A stretch of 64,000 nt of DNA from contig JAJNNX010000009.1 in NCBI GenBank assembly GCA_023159155.1, forward strand, positions 496,001-560,000. The letters run 5' to 3'. The position numbers were made by a program, and so were the translations under genes. Every line of letters begins with the position of its first letter. The stretch's first letter is position 1. This DNA is from Ustulina deusta. Taxonomy: Eukaryota > Ascomycota > Sordariomycetes > Xylariales > Xylariaceae. Of the stretch, positions 62,452 to 64,000 are shown piece by piece. The notes below the pieces were generated by a model. That model searched no databases and had not been told where the DNA came from. It worked only from the letters and a program-made list of their open reading frames with translations.

Positions 62452-63630
62452 CAGGGAGTTGAGGGGGGGAAGTCGATGAGGATGATAGTGATAAGACTGT
62501 TGAGTTTGATAAGCTTAGAGCACAATAAACAGGACCAAATATCAACAACACAGGTTTATCACCACGCAAATAGAAATGTTTGACTAGTGGGTGCTTTGCC
62601 GCTGGACAGTTATGGTTGTGCTTGTGAAGCAAGTTCTTTTTTGGCCTCTTCGCGTTGGCGCTTTGTCACACGGCCAAGACTGCCAAGTCTCTGTTGGCTG
62701 CAAAGAAGTTGAATACGAAGACTATTGGAAGAAGACTAGGTTAAGAGAACCACTTTTATCTGCAAGAGACCAACAATAAGGAGAACCAGAATGGACAGAT
62801 AGAGACCAGCCTCCCCGACTAGAAGAAGGGAGAGATGAAGCACGGGCCTCGAGACCTAAAGAAAATTATTAGTTGAATTTGAATACCTATACTCAAAGGA
62901 CTTCGAGTATAAGCCCTTGTCTGTCACAGCGCCATTCGCATTTGTATTTCACTTAGCACGTGACTTCATCTTCTTCTCATAAAGTAATTACCATCATCTT
63001 CAAATCTCGCCCAGGGAGACTCTCAAATAATGTTTTTGCTTCCGTTTAACATGGCCAACGATCTCTAAGCCGATGTGCTCGATACTAACCTAAGAGATTG
63101 TATTGTAGCAAATGTAAACATAAAAGACCGATGAAAAGCTCGACTTCCTAGGAAGTCGCTCTAGCATATGAACCGTTTCATAGGCAATGATGACCCTCCA
63201 CTTATTAGGGTAGATCCAGGAACAATGATGCAATAAAATTTGAGGCATAGCTAAGCATTTGGAATATGATGGTAACAAATTCCTTACTGGTATGGCTAGA
63301 GAAGTGTCACCTATAACATGTTATATAACTAAATGACGTCCAGGGTCCGGCCTTTCACAATTGAGGCTTGATAAACCGTAAAATAAACTGTCACAGGGCA
63401 TACCCACAGACAGAAGTACACAAGTGTCCATCGCCTACCCCATGTACAGGGCTCGTGACACAAGAAGAGAGTCTCTCATATAGGTAGACAGCTAAGAAGA
63501 TTTCTCTAGTGCAGACCATGTGGTCTAGATGCTCACTCTATGCCTAATTCACGAGACCTATGTTCTCGAGCGAGCTACATAGGATAATTATTGGCGCAAG
63601 AGTAGATAATAGGGCTTGCCAACTGCTTAG
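62452..63630. other. intergenic, no gene recognised
   Basis: Contains the possible acidic tail of the preceding gene up to about 62527. A second promoter-like stretch (CATTTGTATTTCAC, CACGTGAC at about 62959) precedes very short frames only. The upstream exon(s) of the AAA ATPase gene should lie in this stretch but were not identified. Confidence 0.45.
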
Positions 63631-64000
63631 CTCCTGGTTTCCCTTGGACCTTGCCAGAATCTAGAGCAAGAGAGGACTGGGAGTTTCAGAGAGCCTCTTG
63701 GGGACCGGACTCGACCCTCGACGAACTCATGGATATCGTTGGGCTCGAGCCAGTAAAGAGGAAGTTTATTCAGATAAACACTCTCATCCAGACAGCGAAT
63801 CGCCAAGAGCTAGACATATCCGAGGCGTTTGGCGCAGTCTTCATTGGCAACCCTGGAACAGGTGAGCACTATAATAAGAATCCCTGTCTAACCATGTCTG
63901 TCTAACTTGTTCGTCTTGTTTGTCTTCTGCCAGGTAAATCCAAAGTCGCAAAGATATACGCCAACTTCTTGTATGCAACAGATATTGTGCCCGATAACTC
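63631..64000 (+). CDS. CbxX/CfqX-type AAA ATPase, partial at window end
   Basis: Exon 63631-63861 (its start is an acceptor choice; CTTAG at 63630 or CCAG at 63657), an intron at 63862-63933 (GTGAGC...CTAAC...CAG, 72 bp), and a second exon that runs off the window. The joined sequence reads LDELMDIVGLEPVKRKFIQI, GAVFIGNPGTGKSKVAKIYA and NFLYATDIVPDN: a Walker A motif GNPGTGKS with the preceding helix typical of AAA+ proteins of the CbxX/CfqX group, which in filamentous fungi form large multi-AAA proteins of uncharacterised role. The intron splits Walker A between GTG and KS. No ATG occurs in the frame upstream, so 5' exon(s) are missing from the model. ATP-driven remodelling is inferred from family only. 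Confidence 0.75.

Overview
The window comes from a filamentous ascomycete (Pezizomycotina), probably a Sordariomycete; the species cannot be named from sequence alone. Evidence: short 50-75 bp introns with GTRNGY donors and CTAAC branch sites, fungal gene families, and a two-part base composition. Near-normal gene space alternates sharply with extremely AT-rich blocks. In those blocks, differences between repeat copies are almost entirely C-to-T or G-to-A, the signature of repeat-induced point mutation (RIP).

Layout. 1-4432: the end of an eroded LTR retroelement carrying an inserted DNA transposon (1694-3554). 4433-8760: another AT-rich relic, probably Ty1/copia on the minus strand. 8770-14500: gene space with an alpha/beta-hydrolase relic and a membrane RING-finger gene. 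14501-28131: a complete Ty1/copia element, target duplication ACTTC, interrupted by a complete Ty3/gypsy element (15205-22881, target duplication CCTTA). 28132-29404: an unmutated island rich in mini-satellites. 29410-35427 and 35577-41587: two copies of one LTR family in opposite orientation about 150 bp apart, forming a 12 kb imperfect palindrome; the eroded element at 1-4432 is a third copy. 41588-43028: an island without a recognisable gene. 43042-49554: a minus-strand Tad-like LINE with a 13 bp target duplication. 49568-53065: near-normal composition, no confident gene.

53066-64000 holds most genes: an amidase (minus), an ankyrin-repeat gene broken by one frameshift, a DUF6601-like two-helix membrane protein gene broken by one stop codon, a three-exon gene joining a Ser/Tyr-rich repetitive N-terminus to an ADP-ribosyltransferase-like domain, an unrecognised 235-residue protein, and the first exons of a CbxX/CfqX-type AAA ATPase that runs off the end.

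The genes do not form an evident pathway or biosynthetic cluster. The picture is a transposon-riddled accessory region: serial and nested insertions, gene remains at the edges of the RIP blocks, and neighbouring genes each broken by a single lesion. The least ordinary protein-coding locus is the ADP-ribosyltransferase-like fusion at 59466-60595.
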